From a virus, in IMG/VR virus record IMGVR_UViG_3300032288_000554, positions 1 to 24,995 of that record: DNA of 24,995 bases; one strand, given 5' to 3'. The position numbers and the translations under genes were made by a program. The notes under the pieces were generated by a model. That model ran no database searches and was not told the DNA's origin. It saw only the letters and a list, made by a program, of their open reading frames with translations. Numbering within the stretch: the first letter of the stretch is position 1; the number at the start of each line of letters is the position of its first letter. Positions 1 through 7,800 of this stretch are shown here, in pieces.

Positions 1-2
1 CA

Positions 3-194
3 CGGATCATCGTGCTTGAGGAGGATCGTCGTGATACATCAAATAAATTTGGTACGAATCCCTGTTCAGAAATTATTCTAGCAGACTCTCCTCTTGCAAG
101 ATATCCCAAAGAGATCGCAAAGCAAAAGGGATGGGACTGCTTCAAGGAAGAAGCAGATCATAATAACAATTATTTCAAGACTCACCACAAGTGA
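3..194 (+). CDS. 3' end of ORF with RNR-type NPCSE motif (5'-truncated by window)
   Basis: The reading frame is open from the window edge, so only the C-terminal ~63 residues are visible. A GTG at 12 is not necessarily the true start. It contains FGTNPCSEIIL, identical to the catalytic loop of the complete class II ribonucleotide reductase encoded at 5646-7562, where the Cys of NPCSE is the thiyl-radical cysteine. After the motif the sequence diverges completely: the FCNL segment with the second active-site Cys is missing, and the frame ends after ~36 unrelated, mostly charged residues. Six of the 11 shared codons differ synonymously, so this is not a recent copy of the downstream gene. It may be a remnant or fusion of a second RNR, or an unrelated protein with a chance match. 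tRNA genes start 7 bases after the stop. Confidence 0.5.
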   Translation, partial: RIIVLEEDRRDTSNKFGTNPCSEIILADSPLARYPKEIAKQKGWDCFKEEADHNNNYFKTHHK

Positions 195-201
195 GTCTCA
201 T

Positions 202-283
202 GGCCTCGTGGCGGAATAGGCATACGCAGCGGACTTAAAATCCGTAGCCGCAAGGCGTGGGGGTTCAAGTCCCCCCGAAGCTA
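202..283 (+). tRNA. tRNA-Leu (anticodon UAA)
   Basis: An 82-nt cloverleaf can be drawn by hand. The acceptor strands are 202-208 and 276-282 (one C:A mismatch and one G:U pair), with discriminator A283. The anticodon stem is 229-233/241-245 with loop CTTAAAA and anticodon TAA at 236-238. A short variable-arm hairpin (GCC/GGC, 247-256) fits the class II shape of tRNA-Leu. The T stem GGGGG/CCCCC encloses TTCAAGT. No CCA is encoded. The next tRNA begins one base later. Confidence 0.93.
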
Positions 284-284
284 T

Positions 285-355
285 TCCAGAGTGGTGTAAT
301 GGTAGCACTGGAGATTTTGGTCCTCCCTGTCTTGGTTCAAATCCAGGCTCTGGAG
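285..355 (+). tRNA. tRNA-Gln (anticodon UUG)
   Basis: A 71-nt cloverleaf. Acceptor TCCAGAG (285-291) pairs with CTCTGGA (348-354), followed by discriminator G355. The anticodon loop is TTTTGGT, giving TTG. The anticodon stem has one A:C mismatch next to the loop. The T stem CTTGG/CCAGG encloses TTCAAAT. No CCA is encoded. It is separated from its neighbours by 1 and 3 bases, which suggests processing from a common transcript. Confidence 0.9.
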
Positions 356-358
356 TTG

Positions 359-431
359 GGTTCCTTAGCTCAGTTGGTAGAGCAACCGACTTTTAATCGG
401 TTGGTCGTGGGTTCGACCCCCACAGGAACCA
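359..431 (+). tRNA. tRNA-Lys (anticodon UUU)
   Basis: A canonical 73-nt cloverleaf. Acceptor GGTTCCT (359-365) pairs with AGGAACC (424-430), discriminator A431. The anticodon stem ACCGA/TCGGT carries loop CTTTTAA with anticodon TTT. The T arm is GTGGG-TTCGACC-CCCAC (407-423). No CCA is encoded. It may support the many Lys-rich small proteins encoded downstream, although those also use AAG codons. Confidence 0.95.
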
Positions 432-456
432 TTGTCAATTTTTATATAGGAGTAAT

Positions 457-2172
457 ATGGAAACTGAATCAAAGGTAGTATCGCGTAAACGCTGCCCAAA
501 GTGTGCAGCACAAGGTAATGACACATCAGGTAACAATCTTGCTGTGTATGATGACGGCCATAGTTATTGCTATGCTTGTCAATTTTATATCAAAGGAACA
601 AAGATGGAAACACCCGTAACAGATGAAACACCAACTTATACCAGTGAAAAGTTTAGAACAGGTGAGATCCAGAGTCTACCACATCGACGCATTAATGACA
701 AGACTACCAGACAGTACGGATACCAGACCACTAATACTGGAGCGGAGGTTGAGAATTTTTACAATACCTCTGGAGAGTTGCAAGCACAACATATTCGGTA
801 CGATGGCAAAAAGTTTGCATGGATTGGAGACACGTCGAACCTACAGTTCTTTGGTCAACATCTATTTAACTCAGGCGGTAAGCGTATTCTAATTACCGAG
901 GGTGCTATTGACTGTATGACTATGGCTCAATTGTTTGAGAATAAATACCCAGTTGTATCTATTCCCAATGGAGTCAACTCTGCAGTCAAATGTGTCAAGG
1001 ATAATTATGAATATATCTCATCCTTTGAGACTATTGTTATCTGCTTTGATATGGACGATCCTGGTCAGAAGGCTGCGCGTGATGTAGCAGAAGTTCTACC
1101 ACCTGGCAAGGCTAAGATCATGTCTCTGCCTCGCAAGGATCCCAATGAGATGCTGGTAAATGCTGAGGCTGCTCAGTTGCTACAGGCTTATTGGAATGCT
1201 AGGACATACAGTCCAGACTCAATCCTCCATGTCTCTCAAGTTGTGTCTGACAATAAAACTGATCTACAGGTCTACGAGTATCCTTGGGATTCTCTTACGA
1301 CCTTTATGATTGGTCAGGATTCAGGTCGCTTGAATCTTTGGACATCAGCCACGGGTCACGGCAAGTCCACTATTATCAGAGAATTGGTTGTTGATCATCT
1401 CAACCACGGTCGCGCTGTAGGTGCTGTGTTCCTTGAGGAATCTCCAGAACAAACTGTAGATGATCTTATCTCACTTAGGCTTGGTAAACCAGTCCGTAAG
1501 ATCATGTCTCAGCGTCAACTAAACGATCTTCGCAAGAAAAATAACAAATCTACCGTTGATATGGTAGAAGATAACCTAACCGAAGAGGAATATAATGAAG
1601 CTAAATCGTTCATTTCTAGCAAGCCTTTGTACCTGTATGATCATATCGGCAATGCTAATATCAATAACATCATCAATCGTCTTGAGTATATGGCTGTTGG
1701 CCTTGATTGTAAAGTCATCTTTCTTGATCACATTACTCTCTTGGGCAATATGCTGCTATCTAGCGGCTCTGATTTTGGAAATGATGAGAGACTGGTACTT
1801 GACTCCGTAATGAAGAAGCTACGAGAGTTGGTCGAGCGCACAGGAGTTACCCTCCATGTCATTGCTCATATCAAGAAGACCGACAAGAACGTAGACGAAG
1901 GTGATCGAATCAACCTTAATGATCTTCGTGGCTCAGGTTCTCTTGCACAAATCTCTGATAATGTCTTTGCCCTAGAGCGTAATGCTCAGCATCCAGATCC
2001 CGCAACATGCAATACAACCAATGTACGAGTCCTTAAGAATCGTAAGGGTGGTAAGCGTGGCATCGCTACGGCTCTGTTCTACAACGACCAAACATCCAAG
2101 CTTGTAGATGTACCATTCGTTGTTACCCCAGAAGGAGAGGTGCTTTATCGCTATGACGAAATTAGTGTTTGA
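457..2172 (+). CDS. T7 gp4-like primase-helicase
   Basis: This 571-residue protein fits the bifunctional replicative primase-helicase of T7-like phages (T7 gp4A is about 566 aa). The N-terminus has a four-Cys zinc-binding motif (C13, C16, C38, C41), as needed for primer template recognition. A TOPRIM core follows (EGAIDC around 148, DMDDPG around 199). The RecA/DnaB-type helicase domain has a Walker A motif (TGHGKST, around 299-305) and a Walker B-like VIFLDHITLL around 419-428. It would unwind DNA as a ring hexamer at the fork and lay primers for the polymerase encoded next. The start is supported by an AGGAG site 7 bases upstream, 25 bases after the tRNA-Lys gene. The 3' end overlaps the polymerase start by 20 bases, suggesting coupled translation. 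Confidence 0.95.
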   Translation: METESKVVSRKRCPKCAAQGNDTSGNNLAVYDDGHSYCYACQFYIKGTKMETPVTDETPTYTSEKFRTGEIQSLPHRRINDKTTRQYGYQTTNTGAEVENFYNTSGELQAQHIRYDGKKFAWIGDTSNLQFFGQHLFNSGGKRILITEGAIDCMTMAQLFENKYPVVSIPNGVNSAVKCVKDNYEYISSFETIVICFDMDDPGQKAARDVAEVLPPGKAKIMSLPRKDPNEMLVNAEAAQLLQAYWNARTYSPDSILHVSQVVSDNKTDLQVYEYPWDSLTTFMIGQDSGRLNLWTSATGHGKSTIIRELVVDHLNHGRAVGAVFLEESPEQTVDDLISLRLGKPVRKIMSQRQLNDLRKKNNKSTVDMVEDNLTEEEYNEAKSFISSKPLYLYDHIGNANINNIINRLEYMAVGLDCKVIFLDHITLLGNMLLSSGSDFGNDERLVLDSVMKKLRELVERTGVTLHVIAHIKKTDKNVDEGDRINLNDLRGSGSLAQISDNVFALERNAQHPDPATCNTTNVRVLKNRKGGKRGIATALFYNDQTSKLVDVPFVVTPEGEVLYRYDEISV

Positions 2173-3874
2173 TATTGAGGCCAATGGTCTTAATGAAGTA
2201 ATTGCTGGTAAGAAAGATACTTATCTAAAAGAAGCCACAAAAATTTGGTGTCTATCTATCTGTGACATTGAAACCAAAGAGACATATCTCTTTGAGCAGG
2301 ATAACCTAGCAGATGGCATAGAGATCCTGAGGAATGCTGAGTTGATTGTAGGTCACAACATCTACGCATTCGACATTCCCCTGATTGAAAGATTGTTTGG
2401 ATCATTAAACAAACAACCATACACTCAGGTACTTGATACCCTAATCCTAAGTCGTATGATTTATGGAGACAATCCTCCAACCCCTGATCAATCCCATTCT
2501 CTAAAGGCATGGGGTAAGTTTCTAGGTGAAGAGAAGATTGATTATCAAGGTAACTGGGATTCCTATACAAAGGAAATGGGTGAATATTGTATTCAAGATT
2601 CTGTAGCAACTGCTAAGATTTGGGATCACTTTGCTTCCCAAAGTTATATGATCAAGTACAGTCGTGCTGTTCGTATGGAGCATGTCGTTGCTGACATGAT
2701 CAAGCGTCAAGTAGAAGCTGGTTTTAGTTTTGATGTTGACAAGGCGGAACGCCTAGAAATGGAATTGCTAATTGAAAAGTCTCAAATCGAAGACCAAATG
2801 CGTCGAATCTTCCCAGACAAGATCATTATTAGACATTCTGAGAAAACAGGAAAGCGCCTCAAGGACAAGATCGAAGTCTTCAACCCAGGTTCAAGACAAC
2901 AAATTGCTGAGCGTCTGTCAGAAAAGTATGGATGGGAACCAAACACCACCGACAAGGGAAACCCCAAGGTGGACCATGAAGTTCTATCTAACCTAGACTA
3001 TCCAGAAGCTAAAGTACTTTGTAATTACTTTGATCTTGTTAAACTCATGAGCCAAGTAAGTGATTGGGTTTCACGTTCAAAATCTAGTAGGGATGGAAAA
3101 ATCCATGCTTTTATAAACACATTGGGTGCTGTGACTGGTCGTATGTCCAGTCGAGAACCCAATATCCAACAGGTTCATTCTGACCCAAGAGCTCGTGCAT
3201 TGTTTGTACCACGAGAAGGTTGGTCCTTAGTTGGCTCTGACCTCAAGGGCCTAGAACTAAGAATGCTTGCCCATTATCTATTTCCATACGATAATGGTGC
3301 GTATGCCAAGGAAGTATGTGAAGGAGATATCCATACCCACAATCAAAAGGCTATGGAACTGGACTCTCGTAACACAGCTAAGACTGCAATCTATTGCTTC
3401 TTGTATGGCGGTGGTGACGAAAAGTTTGGTAAGACTGTTGGTTGTTCTACCCATAAGGCTAAGCAAACCAAAGGTAAACTCCTTAGTAATATTCCTGGAC
3501 TTAAGAAGTTGATTGAGAATTGTAGATTTGACACATTGGATAAGGGATATGTCATGCCATTCAATTGGCGACCAGTCTATGTCCGTAAGGAACATGCTGC
3601 TCTGAATACTTTGCTGCAATCTTCAGGTGCTCATATTGCCAAGGGCTGGGCCTGTGTAGCTGATCAACGTCTTCGGATGGAGATTGGTCAAGATAAATTT
3701 AATTGGGTTGCTTCTGTGCATGACGAACTACAAGTAGAATGTCATCCAGATGTGGCTAATAAAGTAGGTAAGATCCTCTGCGATTCTGCAACTACAGCTG
3801 GTGAACTACTACGCTGTAATTGTAAGATTGAGGCAGAATTTAAAGTAGGTACTAACTGGTCGGAGACACACTAA
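2153..3874 (+). CDS. DNA polymerase A family, T7 gp5-like with 3'-5' exonuclease
   Basis: A 573-residue family A replicative polymerase. Proofreading exonuclease motifs are visible: FDIEANG near residue 6 (Exo I), GHNIYAFDIPL near 67 (Exo II) and YCIQDSVAT near 145 (Exo III). Polymerase motif A is GSDLKGLELRMLAH near 360, motif B is RNTAKTAIYCFLYG near 407, and motif C is VHDEL near 521. The Tyr in motif B sits at the position of E. coli Pol I Phe762 and T7 Tyr526. The frame is open further upstream (ATG at 2108), but the ATG at 2153 places Exo I at the usual distance from the N-terminus and follows an AAGGAGAGG stretch. Length is shorter than T7 gp5 (704 aa), as in many marine podoviruses. 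Thioredoxin dependence cannot be judged. Confidence 0.95.
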   Translation: MTKLVFDIEANGLNEVIAGKKDTYLKEATKIWCLSICDIETKETYLFEQDNLADGIEILRNAELIVGHNIYAFDIPLIERLFGSLNKQPYTQVLDTLILSRMIYGDNPPTPDQSHSLKAWGKFLGEEKIDYQGNWDSYTKEMGEYCIQDSVATAKIWDHFASQSYMIKYSRAVRMEHVVADMIKRQVEAGFSFDVDKAERLEMELLIEKSQIEDQMRRIFPDKIIIRHSEKTGKRLKDKIEVFNPGSRQQIAERLSEKYGWEPNTTDKGNPKVDHEVLSNLDYPEAKVLCNYFDLVKLMSQVSDWVSRSKSSRDGKIHAFINTLGAVTGRMSSREPNIQQVHSDPRARALFVPREGWSLVGSDLKGLELRMLAHYLFPYDNGAYAKEVCEGDIHTHNQKAMELDSRNTAKTAIYCFLYGGGDEKFGKTVGCSTHKAKQTKGKLLSNIPGLKKLIENCRFDTLDKGYVMPFNWRPVYVRKEHAALNTLLQSSGAHIAKGWACVADQRLRMEIGQDKFNWVASVHDELQVECHPDVANKVGKILCDSATTAGELLRCNCKIEAEFKVGTNWSETH

Positions 3875-4095
3875 TGTCTAGAGATTATGACGACGAATAC
3901 AAGAAGTTTCAATCATCAACTAAATCAAAGAAAGACCGAGCCCATCGCAATAAGGTACGCCGTAAGGCTACCCGCGAAGGCCGTGTTGAAAAACATGATG
4001 GAAAAGACATTGATCATGTTGATGGAAATCCAAGAAACAATTCACCTAAGAATCTACGGGTTGTTAGTAAGTCCAAGAATCGAGCAAAGAAGTGA
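3874..4095 (+). CDS. Small HNH endonuclease-like protein
   Basis: A 73-residue, strongly basic protein whose C-terminal half has an HNH pattern: IDHVDGNPRNNSPKNLRVV, with the central DH, the paired N and the NL-(R)V segment seen in HNH nucleases. The N-terminal half is a Lys/Arg-rich segment without recognisable domain. It may be a free-standing homing-type nuclease inserted beside the polymerase gene or a phage nicking nuclease; no intron or intein is visible in the polymerase. It starts on the last base of the polymerase stop codon (TAATG) and its TGA overlaps the GTG start of the next small ORF. Confidence 0.75.
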   Translation: MSRDYDDEYKKFQSSTKSKKDRAHRNKVRRKATREGRVEKHDGKDIDHVDGNPRNNSPKNLRVVSKSKNRAKK

Positions 4096-4247
4096 CTGAA
4101 GCAGTTTACTTTATGCGCCAAGTAAACGAGTTTATAGCTTCAAATCCAGAACACCCCATGGTTGTAGATTACAACAAGGGCAATATTGGATTAGGTTATA
4201 TTATTCGCCATTGGCAGGAGGTTAGTAATGAGAATTATTCAAATTAG
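4092..4247 (+). CDS. Small hypothetical protein, GTG start
   Basis: A 51-residue ORF fills the only gap in this operon. It would start with GTG in a GTGA overlap with the HNH gene, or alternatively at ATG 4113, and ends inside the start of the dNMP kinase gene. Its product is soluble-looking, with VNEFIASNPEHPMVVDYN and GNIGLGYIIRHW; no family is recognised with confidence. The tight coupling on both sides and the sensible composition favour a real gene. Confidence 0.6.
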   Translation: MTEAVYFMRQVNEFIASNPEHPMVVDYNKGNIGLGYIIRHWQEVSNENYSN

Positions 4248-4869
4248 TGGCAAGGGCAGGGTGGGTAAAACCACCCTTGCTCAAGCCATTCAACGTGCTG
4301 TGTTTGATAAGGGATACAACCCTGTGGTTCTACCCTTTGCAAAAGCTATCAAAGAAGAAGCAGAGCGACTTGGGATTACCAAGGATACGGACTCTTCCAA
4401 ATATCGTGAATTCTGTCAGGAACTCGGTGCTCGCAAGCGTGCTGAGGATCCTGATTACTGGGTAACCAAGACCTATGAACAAATCCAAGAGTACATGGTT
4501 AAGGAAATTGATAACAAGAAACAAGGTAAGACTCATTATGAGTATGTCATTATTCAAGATGATGTGCGATACATGAATGAACTTGCCTTGGGTCGTGACC
4601 TTGTAGCTACCCAAATCTTCCTGTCAGCAGGAGATCGTAAGCTCGAAGAACACAAGGCCAAGTGGCGTAGTCACGAAAGTGAAATACTTGGCAATGCTGT
4701 AGACGAAGCAATTGGTAAGGATAACAATGATTACGACGCATTGTTTGACTGTGTTATCTCTAACGACGGATCTACTAAAGATCTAGAACAATTAGTTAAA
4801 GATAATCTAGATGACTGGCTTGATCTAGGTTATATGGAACTAGAGGAATATAGTGAAGAAACCAACTGA
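4228..4869 (+). CDS. Deoxynucleoside monophosphate kinase
   Basis: A 213-residue P-loop kinase of the phage dNMP kinase type (the T4 gene 1 group). The P-loop GKGRVGKTT lies at residues 8-16, directly after an N-terminal beta strand. IIQDDVRYMNELALG, about residues 109-123, matches the DVRxxNE region typical of these kinases. The enzyme would phosphorylate dNMPs, for example those released from host DNA by the exonuclease encoded next, to dNDPs for phage DNA synthesis. The ATG follows a GGCAGGAGG site at 4213-4221. The 3' end overlaps the next gene by 17 bases. Confidence 0.85.
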   Translation: MRIIQISGKGRVGKTTLAQAIQRAVFDKGYNPVVLPFAKAIKEEAERLGITKDTDSSKYREFCQELGARKRAEDPDYWVTKTYEQIQEYMVKEIDNKKQGKTHYEYVIIQDDVRYMNELALGRDLVATQIFLSAGDRKLEEHKAKWRSHESEILGNAVDEAIGKDNNDYDALFDCVISNDGSTKDLEQLVKDNLDDWLDLGYMELEEYSEETN

Positions 4870-5662
4870 GGCCATCTTAGATGGTGATATCATTGCTTAT
4901 CGTGCTGCCTTCTGGGCTGATTCCGAAGGGGTAGACGAACTACCAACTAGGATTGCCCAAGATATCAAGAACTGGACACCCGAGGGTGTAGATAAAGTCT
5001 ACATTGCTATGTCGTGTCCCCGTAGTAACAACTATAGGAGAATGTTTTGGCCAGAGTACAAGAAACACAGAGAGGACTTCAAGAGTCCAGACTGTATGTC
5101 AATTGCACTAGAGACAATCTATGCAACCAATCTGACTGTTCGATGTGTGAATCACCTAGAAGCAGACGATCTTATTGGAATGCTGGTGTCATCAGGCAAG
5201 GCACTTGGAGTAACGGTGGACAAGGATCTTCGACAGATTCCTGGGTGGCATTGGAATCCAGACAAGGAATTAGAACCGCTCCTGGTATCTGGAGAAGAGG
5301 CCGATAAGTATTTCTACCAGCAATGGCTGACTGGAGATACTACTGATAATATCTGGGGTCTTTGGAAGGTTGGTCCTGCCAAAGCACTAAAGGTATTGGA
5401 AGCCAATCCACCTGAGGCATGGGATCAGGTTATTATGACCATGTATGAGAACGAGGATTGGGCTAAACGACCTGAGAATAAACGTCCTCTAGATATGTTC
5501 CGCAAGGAGTTTGCTTTGTCACAAGCACGTTGTGTCCGTATCCTACGGGATGGTGATTATGACAAAGAAAAGAATACAATCAACCTGTGGTGTCCAAATA
5601 ACCACGGAGTTAGAAACATTTTGAACTTAGACAAGGGAGTTATTGATGAGCAAGATATTTGA
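4853..5662 (+). CDS. 5'-3' exonuclease, T7 gp6-like (FEN/PIN fold)
   Basis: A 269-residue protein (T7 gp6 is 300 aa) with the metal-binding acidic motifs of the FEN-like nuclease family: ILDGDIIAYRAAF near residue 8, LEADDLIG near 102, VDKDLRQIPG near 124, and the helix-hairpin-helix-like TGDTTDNIWGLWKVGPAKA near 163. In T7 this enzyme removes RNA primers and degrades host DNA to nucleotides, which fits its place between a dNMP kinase and an RNR. The start is GTG at 4853, in frame with MKKPTEAILDGD and preceded by AGAGGAA; no nearby ATG would keep the first acidic motif. It overlaps the kinase gene by 17 bases and the RNR gene by 17 bases. Confidence 0.92.
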   Translation: MKKPTEAILDGDIIAYRAAFWADSEGVDELPTRIAQDIKNWTPEGVDKVYIAMSCPRSNNYRRMFWPEYKKHREDFKSPDCMSIALETIYATNLTVRCVNHLEADDLIGMLVSSGKALGVTVDKDLRQIPGWHWNPDKELEPLLVSGEEADKYFYQQWLTGDTTDNIWGLWKVGPAKALKVLEANPPEAWDQVIMTMYENEDWAKRPENKRPLDMFRKEFALSQARCVRILRDGDYDKEKNTINLWCPNNHGVRNILNLDKGVIDEQDI

Positions 5663-7562
5663 AGATTTCGTAGCCGTAGATAAGTATTGCCGATGGCTAC
5701 CCAATGAGAATCGTAGAGAGACTTGGGATGAGGCTGTAGATAGATACTTTGATTATTTAATTAATCGTCTTGATCTTAGCAATAAAGTACCCCTAGAGGA
5801 AATGCAAGAGATTGGTAAGATTCGTCAGGCTATGAAGGATCGCCAAGTGTTTGGTTCCATGCGCGCTCTTATGACCGCTGGGCCAGCTCTTGATAAGGAT
5901 GATGTAGCTGCATACAATTGCTGCTATGTTGCTATTAACTCTACCCAGGATCTATCTAACATCCTGTATACCCTAGCCTGTGGTACAGGTGTTGGGTTCT
6001 CAGTTGAAAGACACAACATCCAGAACCTACCAGTGGTCAGCGAGACTATTGAAAAGGTAGAAAATGTCATTGTAGTAGATGATTCCCGTGAAGGTTGGGC
6101 TAATGCCTATAAGTATTTTATTGACCAACTGTTCAATGGTAAGCATTTTACGGTGGACGTAAGTAAAATACGGCCAAATGGTGCTCGTCTTAAGACTTTT
6201 GGTGGCCGTGCCTCTGGGCCAGAACCACTGATTAGACTAATTAAGTTTACTGCCAATGTCTTTTATGAAGCCCGTGGTCGTAAACTTAAACCAATTGAAG
6301 TACATGATTTGGTTTGTCAAATTGCGGATTCAATTATCTCAGGTGGGGTAAGGCGTTCGGCTCTTATCTCCCTTAGTGATCTTAATGATTATGAAATGGC
6401 TCATGCCAAGAGTGGCCCCTGGTGGGAAAAGGGAGGACATCGTGCGCTTGCAAACAACTCAGCCGTCTATACATCAAAGCCAGACATGGGTTCGTTCATG
6501 CAAGAATGGACATCGTTGTATAACTCCCGATCAGGTGAGCGTGGTATCTGTAATAGAGAAGCTATGCAAAAGATCGCAGAAAAGGCAGGACGAAAGGCAC
6601 ACTATGAATTTGGAACTAATCCCTGTTCAGAGATCATCCTTCGACCCAACCAATTCTGTAATCTTTCTACCGTAGCGGTACGTCCCGATGATCAAGCACC
6701 ACAACTAATTGATAAGATTCGTTATGCTGCAATCCTCGGTACTCTACAGAGTGCGCTAACTAACTTTACATACTTTACATCCCAAAAGAATTCTTCCTTT
6801 AAGGATAACTGTGAGGAAGAGCGTTTGCTTGGTGTGTCTATGACTGGTATCTTTGACAATCAATTGACAAATGGTGGTCAGGGTCCAGAAGAATTACAGA
6901 AATTACTAGGAGCACTTAAGTTTGTTGCTAGAAAAATTAATGAGAAGTGGTCTAGCTATCTGGGAATTAATCCATCCAAGTCTATTACCTGTATTAAGCC
7001 AGAAGGTACAACTAGCTGCGTTGCTGGGACTGCCTCTGGTTTACATCCACGCTATAGCAAGTTCTATATTCGTAGAATCAGAATGGATAAGAACTCTCCC
7101 ATGGCTAAGTTTATGATTGATTCTGGTATTCCAAGCGAGGCTTGTGTAATGAAGCCAAACCATACTCTGGTTTTCTCATTCCCAATTAAAGCCGACTTTG
7201 GTATTACAGAACAACAGATCAATGCTATTGGGCATCTTAACCTTTGGTTAGCTTATCAATTGTGGTATTGTGATCATAAGCCTAGCATCACTGTTAATTA
7301 CAACGACAATGAGTTCCTTCATATTGGTGGTTGGTTATGGCAGCATTGGAATGCCGTCAGTGGCATTTCATTCTTGCCGAAGGATAACCATGTATATCAG
7401 CAAGCACCATTCGAGGCAATCTCAGAAGAAGAGTATAACAAACTCAACGATGCTATGCCAACCAGTGTTGATTTCAATCTTCTATCTAATTATGAGACAG
7501 AAGATGGTACTACAAATGCTCGCGCCCTAGCTTGTACAGCTAATGGTTGTGAGGTAACCTAA
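5646..7562 (+). CDS. Adenosylcobalamin-dependent (class II) ribonucleotide reductase
   Basis: A 638-residue monomeric class II RNR (RTPR type) that reduces ribonucleotides to deoxyribonucleotides using adenosylcobalamin to generate the radical. Visible landmarks, numbered from ATG 5646: the N-terminal redox Cys in AAYNCCYVAI (C92/C93), SGGVRRSALISLSD, the thiyl-radical Cys in NPCSE (C327), and its redox partner in FCNL (C338). The 11-residue spacing matches Cys408/Cys419 of the Lactobacillus leichmannii enzyme. KPEGTTSCVAGTASGLHPRY follows, and the C-terminal CTANGC pair at the tail would re-reduce the active site. A TTG at 5643 is in frame, but ATG 5646 is better placed after AAGGGAG (5632-5638). 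No separate NrdB or thioredoxin is visible. Related phage enzymes are typical of marine T7-like phages. Confidence 0.95.
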   Translation: MSKIFEDFVAVDKYCRWLPNENRRETWDEAVDRYFDYLINRLDLSNKVPLEEMQEIGKIRQAMKDRQVFGSMRALMTAGPALDKDDVAAYNCCYVAINSTQDLSNILYTLACGTGVGFSVERHNIQNLPVVSETIEKVENVIVVDDSREGWANAYKYFIDQLFNGKHFTVDVSKIRPNGARLKTFGGRASGPEPLIRLIKFTANVFYEARGRKLKPIEVHDLVCQIADSIISGGVRRSALISLSDLNDYEMAHAKSGPWWEKGGHRALANNSAVYTSKPDMGSFMQEWTSLYNSRSGERGICNREAMQKIAEKAGRKAHYEFGTNPCSEIILRPNQFCNLSTVAVRPDDQAPQLIDKIRYAAILGTLQSALTNFTYFTSQKNSSFKDNCEEERLLGVSMTGIFDNQLTNGGQGPEELQKLLGALKFVARKINEKWSSYLGINPSKSITCIKPEGTTSCVAGTASGLHPRYSKFYIRRIRMDKNSPMAKFMIDSGIPSEACVMKPNHTLVFSFPIKADFGITEQQINAIGHLNLWLAYQLWYCDHKPSITVNYNDNEFLHIGGWLWQHWNAVSGISFLPKDNHVYQQAPFEAISEEEYNKLNDAMPTSVDFNLLSNYETEDGTTNARALACTANGCEVT

Positions 7563-7572
7563 GGAGTTTACT

Positions 7573-7800
7573 ATGCCAAAGATGTTAATTGAAACCGAGT
7601 ACGACATGGATCAGGCGTTAGCCGAGACTATTAAATTAGTCAAGTTAACCAAGTGTTCCCTGGACCTTGGGTTTAATAACATGAACATGGTGAGTATTTT
7701 CCTAGATAATTTACATGAACAATTAGTCGAACATAAGATTAATCCTGGAGAAAAGGATTTCCATCTTAATATTCTGGTGAAAACAAATGAACAGACTTGA
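7573..7800 (+). CDS. Small hypothetical protein
   Basis: A 75-residue acidic, probably helical protein without recognised motif. It starts 11 bases after the RNR stop behind a good AAGGAG site (7561-7566) and overlaps the next short ORF by 14 bases. Its place after the nucleotide-metabolism genes suggests late-early expression, but no function can be assigned. Confidence 0.75.
   Translation: MPKMLIETEYDMDQALAETIKLVKLTKCSLDLGFNNMNMVSIFLDNLHEQLVEHKINPGEKDFHLNILVKTNEQT

Noticed and set aside
257-478. 73-codon ORF across the tRNA-Gln and tRNA-Lys genes
   Set aside because: It lies entirely over well-formed tRNA genes and runs into the primase-helicase start; its product has no protein-like pattern.
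2108-2152. Upstream ATG giving the polymerase 15 extra residues
   Set aside because: It lies far inside the primase-helicase gene and precedes the ribosome-binding site; ATG 2153 puts Exo I at the normal place.
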